Assembly: GCA_045543635.1 (NCBI GenBank)
Contig: JAZQMT010000063.1
Location: forward strand, 1 to 11,157
Source of the DNA: SIG578 sp045543635
Lineage (GTDB): Bacteria > Bacillota > Clostridia > Oscillospirales > Ruminococcaceae
Reading direction: 5' to 3'
DNA: 11,157 bases
This document shows, piece after piece, positions 1-5,557 of the stretch; position 1 is the stretch's first letter; every line of letters begins with the position of its first letter. A model generated the notes under the pieces. The model saw only the letters and a list, made by a program, of their open reading frames with translations, was not told the DNA's origin and made no database searches. Made by a program: the position numbers and the translations under genes.

Positions 1-84
1 AGCGACAAAATCACGGTGGTTGACTGCCTGATAGAGCGCATAACCGCCTCAAAAGAAAGCATTGAAATCAAGTGGAAAATATAA
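1..84 (+). CDS. C-terminal tail of a probable large serine recombinase (5' end outside window)
   Basis: Frame 1 is open from the first base and ends at TAA 82-84, giving 27 residues that finish with IEIKWKI. A Leu-Ile-Glu-Arg-Ile stretch followed by a basic/aromatic IEIKWK-type ending is what I know from the extreme C-termini of clostridial large serine recombinases (resolvase/recombinase/zinc-ribbon family), which move integrative elements and phages by recombining att sites. No catalytic domain is in the window, so the family call rests only on this tail. A hairpin terminator follows about 145 bases later, consistent with the end of a transcription unit. It could be another protein with a similar tail. 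Confidence 0.5.
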   Translation, partial: SDKITVVDCLIERITASKESIEIKWKI

Positions 85-409
85 AATAGTAGACGTCGCA
101 AAAGCATTTCACCATTGTTGTTCTGGTGAAGCGCTGCGGACGGTTCAGGATAGACTTAACGCAAAGAATTTCTACGCATACAATCCTGCTTTTGACAAAA
201 AAACCACCTGCTGATAACGGCAGAAAACTTCCGCCTGTTCCAAGGAGAATGGGCGGAAGATTTTTTACGCATTTATAAAGGAAAGTTTTTCGATTTCTTT
301 TGAAATGCGCAGGCATATTCAATACATTTCCGTGTTTCCAAAAACAATACATCCAATAACAGAAAGGGGAGTGCAGTATGAAATTGAGAGCTTCGGAGCA
401 GTAGTTCTT
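85..409. other. Non-coding stretch between recombinase tail and XRE gene
   Basis: This 325-base stretch has no convincing gene. The short frames across it lack ribosome binding sites and overlap the neighbouring regulator or the terminator hairpin. It contains the hairpin at 228-266 and a weaker CTGC/GCAG inverted repeat at 209-224. If the upstream gene is an integrase, this is where a recombination (att) site could lie, but I see no diagnostic core or direct repeat. Confidence 0.4.
228..266 (+). terminator. Rho-independent terminator after the recombinase-like gene
   Basis: CTTCCGCC (228-235) pairs perfectly with GGCGGAAG (252-259), with one further T-G pair inside and a loop of about 14 bases. 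A run of six T follows at 261-266 on the + strand. Read on the - strand the same stem is followed by only four T, so it could weakly terminate the XRE gene transcript too. Confidence 0.75.
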
Positions 410-673
410 TTATGCAACGCGATCATTCGCACTTTCCAAAGCGAGACGAAGGTCGTCAAGATAATCCTTTGGGTCTTTGCAAAAATAAATAAGATATAAT
501 GCAAATGTGAGGGCGCTACAGCTGCATTTACCGTGGTCAAGGTTAATGTAGGAACGATTATCCATGGCAAGATGTTCTGCCATTTGGGCTTGCGTTAATT
601 TTAGAACTTCTCTTGTTGAAATAAGATGATTGTAAAAGTGGTTTTTTAGAATCTGTTTGTATGTTTTTCGCAT
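410..673 (-). CDS. Small XRE-family helix-turn-helix regulator
   Basis: The gene encodes 87 residues. A Cro/CI-type (HTH_3) DNA-binding domain spans about residues 19-66: the sequence LTQAQMAEHLAMDNRSY has the usual LTQ..mA..L....rsY pattern of helices 2 and 3. The last 20 residues are charged and probably helical. There is no second domain, so it is a bare DNA-binding protein, likely dimeric. The ATG at 673 is preceded by GCAGGTAG about 8 bases upstream. A perfect 13-bp inverted repeat (690-719) lies 17 bases upstream of the start codon and is the natural candidate for its operator, implying autoregulation. Small XRE proteins next to an integrase-like gene often control mobile elements, but here that role is only inferred from context. 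Confidence 0.82.
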   Translation of the reverse strand: MRKTYKQILKNHFYNHLISTREVLKLTQAQMAEHLAMDNRSYINLDHGKCSCSALTFALYLIYFCKDPKDYLDDLRLALESANDRVA

Positions 674-689
674 GATGTGACTACCTGCT

Positions 690-719
690 TTCGTTAAAAT
701 TTTTATAAATTTTAACGAA
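690..719. promoter_or_regulatory. Perfect 13-bp inverted repeat, probable operator of the XRE regulator
   Basis: TTCGTTAAAATTT (690-702) is the exact reverse complement of AAATTTTAACGAA (707-719), with a 4-base spacer TTAT. It sits in the XRE gene's leader/promoter region and directly abuts the -35 box of the rightward promoter at 720-748. Binding there could therefore control transcription in both directions. It has no GC-rich core or U-tract, so it looks like a protein-binding site rather than a terminator. Confidence 0.65.
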
Positions 720-748
720 TTGAAAATGCATAAAAAATGAGCTATAAT
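720..748 (+). promoter_or_regulatory. Sigma-A type promoter reading rightward, with no obvious protein gene
   Basis: TTGAAA at 720-725 and a perfect TATAAT at 743-748 are separated by exactly 17 bases. Transcription would begin near 754-756. No ORF with a ribosome binding site follows before the terminator at 917-943, so the likely product is a short RNA of about 190 nt. AT-rich DNA can show such matches by chance, but perfect spacing and the adjacent operator make this better than average. Confidence 0.6.
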
Positions 749-754
749 TCAGGT

Positions 755-943
755 TTTCCCTATAGTTCAACATTTTTCGCTAAAGTAATGGAGATTTTTT
801 ACATACACACGCGAAAAACTTTCTTTTTATGAAAAATTCACGCCTTTTGCACAACGATATACTTAATAGGAAAGTCGCTAATATGCCGAGCACGTTAGCG
901 ACTTGTTGCAAAAAAGAAAAGGCTTGAAAAATCAAGCCTTTTT
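755..943 (+). ncRNA. Candidate small structured RNA
   Basis: The transcript predicted from the promoter at 720-748 would run about 190 nt to the T-tract at 939-943. It contains an 8-bp inverted repeat (773-780 with 811-818), a strong hairpin (874-882 with 894-902, extended inside by TGC/GCA around a CGA loop) and the terminator stem. Its 5' end (755-763) can pair with 866-873 with one bulge, which would close a first domain. I do not recognise a known family: it lacks SRP RNA tetraloop features and does not look like 6S RNA. The call is an inference from promoter plus structure plus terminator. Confidence 0.35.
917..943. terminator. Strong bidirectional terminator
   Basis: AAAAGGCTTGA (917-927) pairs perfectly with TCAAGCCTTTT (932-942) around a four-A loop. 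On the - strand the stem is followed by a long T-rich tract (complement of the A-rich 908-920), making it the terminator of the exporter operon that ends at 983. On the + strand it ends with five T (939-943) and would stop the candidate small RNA. Confidence 0.88.
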
Positions 944-982
944 AAAATGTTCATATGAGCAGTTGCATTGTTTGATGTGTTT

Positions 983-1441
983 TTAGGAATGTGATTTTTT
1001 ATTAAAATGTCTGTATATTGTTGTTCCAATGCGAAACAGCGAGGAAATAAGGAGCATTCCGATTGCGATAGCACCCGCAATACCAACCGTTTCAATGCCG
1101 CGCTCTGCGAATAGTGACCAGTTGCTTGCGATGCATGCCTGCATAGTGTAATAAATGCCACTGCCCGGAACGAGCGGCAGAATGGAAATAATCATAAAAA
1201 GAGTGACAGGAATTTTCATAACACGCGCAATTGTTTCGCAAAAGACAGCAGCTGCCATGGTTGCAATAAGGCTTCGTGCAACGATGCTTTCAACAGGCGC
1301 CTCAAGTGCAAGATAAACGCTCCATAAAAGTGCGCTGCCAATCGGCGTAATAAATAAGAGCTTTCCGCGAATATGAAAAATAAACCCAAACCCGAGACAA
1401 CCGATATAAGCATAGATAACAGAAAGAACGAAATCAATCAT
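983..1441 (-). CDS. YjjB-like small subunit of a split ThrE-type threonine/serine exporter
   Basis: This 152-aa, almost wholly hydrophobic protein has about four to five membrane segments and belongs to the ThrE_2 (YjjB, DUF3815) family. The signature PLVPGSGIYYTM (about residues 89-100) is the conserved Pro-Gly element seen in both halves of these transporters. In the family, YjjB works with a YjjP partner in the cytoplasmic membrane to export small molecules: threonine/serine in actinobacterial ThrE, succinate in E. coli YjjPB. The ATG at 1441 has an excellent GAGGAGGGA site just upstream, and only 12 bases separate it from the YjjP-like gene, so the two are co-translated as a pair. Substrate cannot be read from the sequence. 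Confidence 0.9.
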   Translation of the reverse strand: MIDFVLSVIYAYIGCLGFGFIFHIRGKLLFITPIGSALLWSVYLALEAPVESIVARSLIATMAAAVFCETIARVMKIPVTLFMIISILPLVPGSGIYYTMQACIASNWSLFAERGIETVGIAGAIAIGMLLISSLFRIGTTIYRHFNKKSHS

Positions 1442-1453
1442 TGTTGTCCCTCC

Positions 1454-2212
1454 TCATATCAGAAATTGAAGGGAGGCCATAATAATACCTGAACCAAGAG
1501 CCATCCCGAGTGCAATGATGAGTGCTTCGGTAAGGGTGTTTTTGCCTGCAATGAGATCGCCTGCAATAATGTCACGCATGGAGGTGACCAATGCAACGCC
1601 GGGAACCAAGTTCATAAATGTTCCGATAATAACCTTATCAATGCTTATGGGCAATAACAAAAACGAAAATAAAATGGCAAGCAGCGCAATAGCTGCGCTT
1701 GCGATGATGTTTTTAAAGAAAATTCCGGTTTTTAGCCGCTCCATTGCGTAAACCATCGGGTACACAAGCAGACCGATTATAAGCGCCGCAAGTCCATCTA
1801 AATATGAACCGCCGAATATTAGACAAAAAGCTGCTGAAATAACTGCAAAGCCCAAAAGCTTGACAGGAAAAGAATAGGTGTTTTTGCTGTCTATTTTCTC
1901 GATCTCGGCAATAATGCTATCATAATCCATTTCTTGGCTGCAAATTCTGCGGCAAAGGGAGTTTAAGCGATCCAACTTGTAAAGATCAGTTCCGCGTTCG
2001 GTACAGCGGCGAATTTCGGAAAGAACGGTATCTTCCCCCGTTCTTATCGAGAGCATAACTGCAGAGTTAATAACAAACACATTAATGTCAATTGCTCCCA
2101 ATGCATTTAAAACTCGGGCAATCGAATCCTCAATACGATAAATTTCTGCTCCGCATTTTTGCATGCTGTAGCCTAAACGGGAAGCAATGTTAAGTAATTG
2201 CTGATTGTTCAA
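1454..2212 (-). CDS. YjjP-like large subunit of a split ThrE-type threonine/serine exporter
   Basis: This 252-aa protein matches the ThrE/YjjP (DUF1212) family in layout: a soluble N-terminal part of about 115 residues carrying the typical GAEIYRIED motif (about 21-29), then about five membrane segments with the conserved NLVPGVALVTSMRD element (about 201-214). It would pair with the downstream YjjB-like protein to form the exporter. The start is a TTG at 2212-2210, preceded by GGAGG with a 7-base spacer; no ATG gives a better fit. It begins 14 bases after the stop of the 542-aa gene and so lies in the same operon. Family members export amino or organic acids; which one is used here is unknown. 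Confidence 0.92.
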   Translation of the reverse strand: MNNQQLLNIASRLGYSMQKCGAEIYRIEDSIARVLNALGAIDINVFVINSAVMLSIRTGEDTVLSEIRRCTERGTDLYKLDRLNSLCRRICSQEMDYDSIIAEIEKIDSKNTYSFPVKLLGFAVISAAFCLIFGGSYLDGLAALIIGLLVYPMVYAMERLKTGIFFKNIIASAAIALLAILFSFLLLPISIDKVIIGTFMNLVPGVALVTSMRDIIAGDLIAGKNTLTEALIIALGMALGSGIIMASLQFLI

Positions 2213-2226
2213 GAAAAAACCTCCAT

Positions 2227-3855
2227 TTAAATCTGAATGGCTTGAATGGGTTTGTGTGTAAAGTCAACCTCACGCTCGATTAGCTTTCCGCCTTGTGCAA
2301 TCTTTATTTTTGTTTTACCGTAGCCTTGCAGGGTAATTACATTGCCGACGATGAGCAGGATTTCAACTGCCTCGTCCTCTGACCATGCGGCAATGCCATC
2401 TTTTGCGACAATCTTAAGCATGCCGTTGAGAGGCACATCAATATCATATTTGACTTTGTTCACTTTGAGAACTGCATGACACATAGTATTAGAAGTGGAG
2501 GATTGATCAATTGCCAGAACATAAAGGTGACGTGTACCGTCTTTTTGATTAAAAACGGTAAATGCAATATTATTGTCATAGCAAAGATAGGTCTTTTCCT
2601 CTGCAGATAAATCATCAAGAATTTCGGAAGTAATAACCGCATAAAGAGAGTTTACGCCTTGGTTTTCGGGCTGTTGTTGTGCATTTATAAAGAAAATGCG
2701 CCCTAAACCGACTTTTTTCATAAATGCAAGGGGTATTCCCGAATCAGTGGTAGCAATAACATCATCACATTTCATATTTGGGCAAACATCTATGGGGGTT
2801 GCGCGATAGCTGTCATTGATAAACTCGCTGCTGTCTGCACAGATGTAATGAACAAGATTATGCTCAATATAGTTATGCTTGTCTTTTTCGGTGTCCTTGA
2901 TTTCTGAGGAAACGGAAAGATGAGGCCAGCCCATGATAAGCGTTCCTCCGGTCTGTACAAAGGCAAGAAGATCATCAAAATCGCTTTTTTTCGCTTTGCC
3001 ACAATCCGCAAGAGAAATTGCCTTGTATTGTTCCAGCTTATCTTTTTGGACACAAAACAGCTTTAAAAGATTTTGGCTGGAGCTGTTAAAAATTTCGGAG
3101 CGGGCAGTTGAAAAACCGGCATATCCCGCGTGTAAAAATGCAAAAGGCGTATAAAGATTTCCGCTCCTTGTGTGCGAAAGGACGTAGCGATAAAAATCTT
3201 GTTGCTCCTTTAAAAGCAAAGGATTAGGTGAAAAATCTCGGCAGTTTATCTCAGAAACTCCGTGCATATAGGAAAGATACATGGCTAAGCGATATTGGTA
3301 CCTTTGCTCTTGTGGCGAACATTGCTTTAAGTTAAACGAATGTTCTTTTTCAACTGACACAGAGTATTTAACTCCTAATTTGTTCATAAGTGCACAAAGC
3401 TTTTTTAATGCAGGACAATTAAAGATGAGTGAATTTTCTGTGTCATAAAAGGTTATCATATTGCCTATGTGCTCGCTCATACACAAGCGCAATAAATTTT
3501 CTATATTAGATGGGTCTGCAGTGCCGATTCCGGTAAAAACATTGTCATCAATCGGCTTTTCCAGTGAACGCAAAAGGGTGCAGCTCTCGGTGTGGCTGCC
3601 GCAAGAGAGTGTAAAGGTTAAATCATTTACAATCCTATCGCATAGAAAGTTGACAGCATAAAGCCCCGTTTCTTCAAATACAAGACTTTCACCTTCAGAA
3701 AGAGAAACATAATTTGATGTTAAGGATAACTCTACAGGCTCATTTATTTGTAAAAACAGCGAAAAGGGCTTTCCTGCGGTGATAATTTCGGGGCAGCTGA
3801 TAACATTAAATGCTGCACAAGAATCTTTTGGAGTAGGTACATCATGCTTTTTCAT
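2227..3855 (-). CDS. Uncharacterised 542-aa protein with possible GATase-like (GH42-type) middle domain
   Basis: I do not recognise a named family with certainty. From the ATG at 3855 it encodes 542 residues with no signal peptide or membrane segment, so it should be cytoplasmic. Residues about 20-95 read as a beta-rich, Ig-like domain. Around residue 300 the stretch LLAFVQTGGTLIMGWPHL, followed later by VGLGRIFFINA, resembles the class-I glutamine-amidotransferase-like fold of the beta-galactosidase (GH42) trimerisation domain and related glycoside hydrolases. The C-terminus is again beta-rich. A full catalytic TIM barrel is not evident. The frame stays open up to 3924, but that extension is only the translation of a perfect hairpin. 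The ATG at 3855 has AAAGGAG 10 bases upstream. It sits in an operon ahead of the exporter genes. Confidence 0.8.
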   Translation of the reverse strand: MKKHDVPTPKDSCAAFNVISCPEIITAGKPFSLFLQINEPVELSLTSNYVSLSEGESLVFEETGLYAVNFLCDRIVNDLTFTLSCGSHTESCTLLRSLEKPIDDNVFTGIGTADPSNIENLLRLCMSEHIGNMITFYDTENSLIFNCPALKKLCALMNKLGVKYSVSVEKEHSFNLKQCSPQEQRYQYRLAMYLSYMHGVSEINCRDFSPNPLLLKEQQDFYRYVLSHTRSGNLYTPFAFLHAGYAGFSTARSEIFNSSSQNLLKLFCVQKDKLEQYKAISLADCGKAKKSDFDDLLAFVQTGGTLIMGWPHLSVSSEIKDTEKDKHNYIEHNLVHYICADSSEFINDSYRATPIDVCPNMKCDDVIATTDSGIPLAFMKKVGLGRIFFINAQQQPENQGVNSLYAVITSEILDDLSAEEKTYLCYDNNIAFTVFNQKDGTRHLYVLAIDQSSTSNTMCHAVLKVNKVKYDIDVPLNGMLKIVAKDGIAAWSEDEAVEILLIVGNVITLQGYGKTKIKIAQGGKLIEREVDFTHKPIQAIQI

Positions 3856-3861
3856 AATATG

Positions 3862-3877
3862 AACGCTCCTTTGCGTT
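3862..3877 (-). promoter_or_regulatory. Small hairpin presenting the ribosome binding site of the 542-aa gene
   Basis: On the - strand mRNA, AACGC and GCGTT form a 5-bp stem around the loop AAAGGA, so the Shine-Dalgarno sequence is in the loop or partly at the stem edge, 8-10 bases before the ATG. Stem formation could modulate initiation. It is short enough to be chance. Confidence 0.35.
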
Positions 3878-3882
3878 GAGAG

Positions 3883-3924
3883 ATGACAACACGGCGAAAT
3901 ATAAACATTTCGCCGTGTTGTCAT
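3883..3924 (-). repeat. Perfect 18-bp hairpin at the gene junction, without a U-tract
   Basis: ATGACAACACGGCGAAAT (3883-3900) is the exact reverse complement of 3907-3924, with a 6-base loop. It begins at the stop codon of the 103-aa gene and ends 27 bases before the next start. On the - strand no T-run follows, so it is unlikely to be an efficient intrinsic terminator. It may act as an mRNA 3'-end stabiliser, a partial terminator tuning downstream expression, or a protein-binding site. Confidence 0.8.
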
Positions 3925-4235
3925 TACTGTTCGTTATCTTCTAAAGCGGTATCCAGCCAGACAGCTGCAATGTCAATGGCATTGTAAAGGCCGCGGGTAT
4001 CAGTCTTTTTAATAACCAGCTCGGTGGGAGCGGCATTGGGATCGGTGTTGAGCAGTTGAACGATGATCTTTCCTGCAAAATTCTCGTCCCCATAAGGGAC
4101 TGTATCAACAATCTGCATCATAACAACATAATCATCGTAAAGATTACCGTAATAAAGGGTTTTGCCGCTGCGGACTAAGGGGCGGCCTTTGTATTCTAAA
4201 AACTTTTGAGCTGATTGAGTACTCTTTTCAGCCAT
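3924..4235 (-). CDS. Conserved clostridial hypothetical protein (103 aa)
   Basis: The protein has a short polar N-terminus, then FLEYKGRPLVRSGKTLYYG (residues about 12-30), a Y-rich beta region and a C-terminal helix (GLYNAIDIAAVWLDTAL). From memory, small proteins of this length and pattern (YKG.PLVR....YYG ... GLY.A.DI...WL..AL) are widespread in Clostridia and have no assigned function. It has no membrane segment or cysteine cluster and is probably a small globular cytoplasmic protein. The ATG at 4235 has AAAGGA upstream with a 10-base spacer. It is the first gene of the - strand operon, directly behind the promoter at 4268-4296, and is followed by the 18-bp hairpin. Confidence 0.85.
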   Translation of the reverse strand: MAEKSTQSAQKFLEYKGRPLVRSGKTLYYGNLYDDYVVMMQIVDTVPYGDENFAGKIIVQLLNTDPNAAPTELVIKKTDTRGLYNAIDIAAVWLDTALEDNEQ

Positions 4236-4267
4236 ATCTGTTCATTCCTTTCTGCTTAATACACTAT

Positions 4268-4296
4268 ATCATAACACAGAAATTTTCATCTGTAAA
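4268..4296 (-). promoter_or_regulatory. Extended -10 promoter of the - strand operon
   Basis: Read on the - strand, TTTACA (4296-4291) and TATGAT (4273-4268) are 17 bases apart, and a TG lies one base before the -10 box, giving an extended -10. Transcription would start near 4261, leaving a leader of about 26 bases before the ATG at 4235. No other promoter is needed for the four genes down to 983. Confidence 0.72.
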
Positions 4297-4318
4297 GTCA
4301 AAAAAACAAAAAGATGTG

Positions 4319-4347
4319 TTGACGAAGCAACAAAATGAGAATATAAT
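4319..4347 (+). promoter_or_regulatory. Near-consensus promoter of the nucleotidyltransferase gene
   Basis: TTGACG at 4319-4324 and a perfect TATAAT at 4342-4347 have a 17-base spacer. The start point would be near 4354, giving a short leader of about 27 bases to the ATG at 4381. It is divergent from the - strand promoter at 4268-4296, with about 22 bases between the two -35 boxes. Confidence 0.82.
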
Positions 4348-4380
4348 GTTAGTATATCCGGTTAAATGGAGGCAATGAAG

Positions 4381-5316
4381 ATGCAGAATAAAAAAACAGC
4401 ACTTGTTATTATGGCTGCGGGTATGGGCAGTCGCTTTGGCGGACTGAAACAGCTCACACCTGTTGGTCCTGCAGGGGAGCTTATTATTGATTATTCAGTG
4501 TTTGATGCCAAGAGAGCGGGCTTTGATAAGGTCTATTTTATAATAAAAGAGGAGATAGCTGCCGATTTTCGTGCGGCTATCGGTGATCGTGTTTCCAAAT
4601 ATATAGAAACCGAATATATTATGCAGGAGCTGACTCGGCTTCCTGCAGGATTTACCGCCCCCGAGGGAAGGACTAAGCCTTTTGGAACAGGTCATGCTGT
4701 TTGGTGCGGTAAAGATGTCATAAAAGAGGATTTTGTTGTTATTAATGCGGATGATTATTATGGTCCGCAGTGCTTTAAGATTTTGCATGAGTTTCTCGTA
4801 AACAACGATAACACCTCGGAAAAAATACATATGGCAATGGCAGGATTTATTCTGAAAAATACGGTTTCTAAAAACGGGTACACTTCGCGCGGCATATGCT
4901 GTGTGGATGAGAAGAATATGCTCCAAACCGTTACCGAGCGAACACATATTGAGTGTCGAAACGGTGGTATTGAATTTACGGAAGATGATGGCAAGAGTTG
5001 GACTGCACTTCCTGAAAATATTCTTGTTTCTATGAACTGTTGGGCATTCCCTCAGCGGACTCTCGCAAAATTTGAGGAGCAGCTGGTGGATTTTCTCGGT
5101 ACCTTGCAAAACAAAGAGGTCAACCCTTTAAAAGCAGAGTTTTATCTGCCTTCTGTTGCCAGCCGCCTTATTGAAACGGGCGAAGCGGATGCTGCCGTTT
5201 TAAAAACTGAGGATCAGTGGTATGGTATGACCTATCAAGAGGATCTTGTTGATGTGAAAAAGGCTCTTTTTGATAAAATGCAAGCAGGGCTCTATCCTGA
5301 AAAACTTTGGAATTAA
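4381..5316 (+). CDS. NTP_transferase-family sugar-phosphate nucleotidyltransferase
   Basis: The 311-aa protein begins with a GT-A nucleotidyltransferase fold. AAGMGSRFGGLKQL (about 12-25) is the nucleotide-binding G-x-G-x-R...K loop, followed by KPFGTGHAV (about 99-107) and the NADDYYG metal/nucleotide element (about 122-128). Such enzymes activate a sugar 1-phosphate with UTP, CTP, GTP or dTTP, releasing pyrophosphate; the sugar and base cannot be decided here. An in-frame ATG at 4366 exists, but the GGAGG at 4368-4372 lies inside that extension and is 8 bases before the ATG at 4381, so 4381 is the start. It has its own promoter and terminator, so it is monocistronic. The glycopolymer genes downstream suggest, but do not prove, that it feeds them an activated sugar. 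Confidence 0.88.
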   Translation: MQNKKTALVIMAAGMGSRFGGLKQLTPVGPAGELIIDYSVFDAKRAGFDKVYFIIKEEIAADFRAAIGDRVSKYIETEYIMQELTRLPAGFTAPEGRTKPFGTGHAVWCGKDVIKEDFVVINADDYYGPQCFKILHEFLVNNDNTSEKIHMAMAGFILKNTVSKNGYTSRGICCVDEKNMLQTVTERTHIECRNGGIEFTEDDGKSWTALPENILVSMNCWAFPQRTLAKFEEQLVDFLGTLQNKEVNPLKAEFYLPSVASRLIETGEADAAVLKTEDQWYGMTYQEDLVDVKKALFDKMQAGLYPEKLWN

Positions 5317-5323
5317 GTATACT

Positions 5324-5359
5324 GCCGCAGGAGTAAAAAGCTCCCGCGGCTTTTGTTTT
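5324..5359 (+). terminator. Rho-independent terminator after the nucleotidyltransferase gene
   Basis: GCCGC (5324-5328) pairs with GCGGC (5346-5350), and GGAG (5330-5333) with CTCC (5341-5344), interrupted by a single A-C mismatch. The T-rich tract TTTTGTTTT follows at 5351-5359. It begins 7 bases after the stop codon. Confidence 0.9.
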
Positions 5360-5476
5360 AAGGGTTTTTTGCAAGAATTTTTGTCAAAACAGCAGTAATG
5401 AATGAAATGATTTGTGTTTTTTATATTAAAATAGGAAAAAACCTGCAGAAATTGCGGAATATAAGGGCAAAACCTC

Positions 5477-5505
5477 TTGCAAAAAAAAGGCGATTGTGGT
5501 ATCAT
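5477..5505 (+). promoter_or_regulatory. Extended -10 promoter of the surface-polymer operon
   Basis: TTGCAA at 5477-5482 and TATCAT at 5500-5505 are 17 bases apart, and TG one base before the -10 makes it an extended -10 site. Transcription would start near 5512, about 45 bases before the glycosyltransferase coding region. No other convincing promoter is seen between the downstream genes, which are tightly packed, so this probably serves them all. The -35 box lies within one arm of a 12-bp inverted repeat (5365-5376 and 5475-5486). Confidence 0.7.
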
Positions 5506-5557
5506 TATACGGATATAGATTCTTGTATTTTATGCTGCTGTAAAGGGGTGAATTTTT

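Larger units (their letters stand above)
674..982. other. Intergenic region with operator, + promoter, hairpins and shared terminator
   Basis: This 309-base stretch between the XRE gene and the exporter operon holds no convincing protein gene. It is AT-rich and contains, in order, the palindrome at 690-719, a + strand promoter at 720-748, an inverted repeat 773-780/811-818, a hairpin at 874-902 and the bidirectional terminator at 917-943. The most likely gene-like content is a short + strand RNA, listed separately. Confidence 0.6.

Noticed and set aside
874..902. Hairpin GTCGCTAA...TTAGCGAC as an independent terminator
   Set aside because: The stem is strong but neither strand has a T-run after it. 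It is better treated as an internal element of the candidate RNA.
829..927. 32-codon + strand ORF (MKNSRLLHND...) inside the candidate RNA
   Set aside because: It has no ribosome binding site, runs through the 874-902 hairpin and ends inside the terminator stem, so it is more likely non-coding.
3856..3924. N-terminal extension of the 542-aa gene by 23 codons
   Set aside because: The extra codons are just the translation of the perfect hairpin at 3883-3924 and the leader. The ATG at 3855 has its own AAAGGAG.
4366..4380. ATG 4366 as start of the nucleotidyltransferase gene
   Set aside because: The GGAGG at 4368-4372 lies within that extension and is spaced correctly for ATG 4381; nothing suitable precedes 4366.
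4495..5109. 204-aa - strand ORF
   Set aside because: It is antisense to the nucleotidyltransferase gene, has no recognisable family or ribosome binding site, and is explained by codon bias of the opposite strand.
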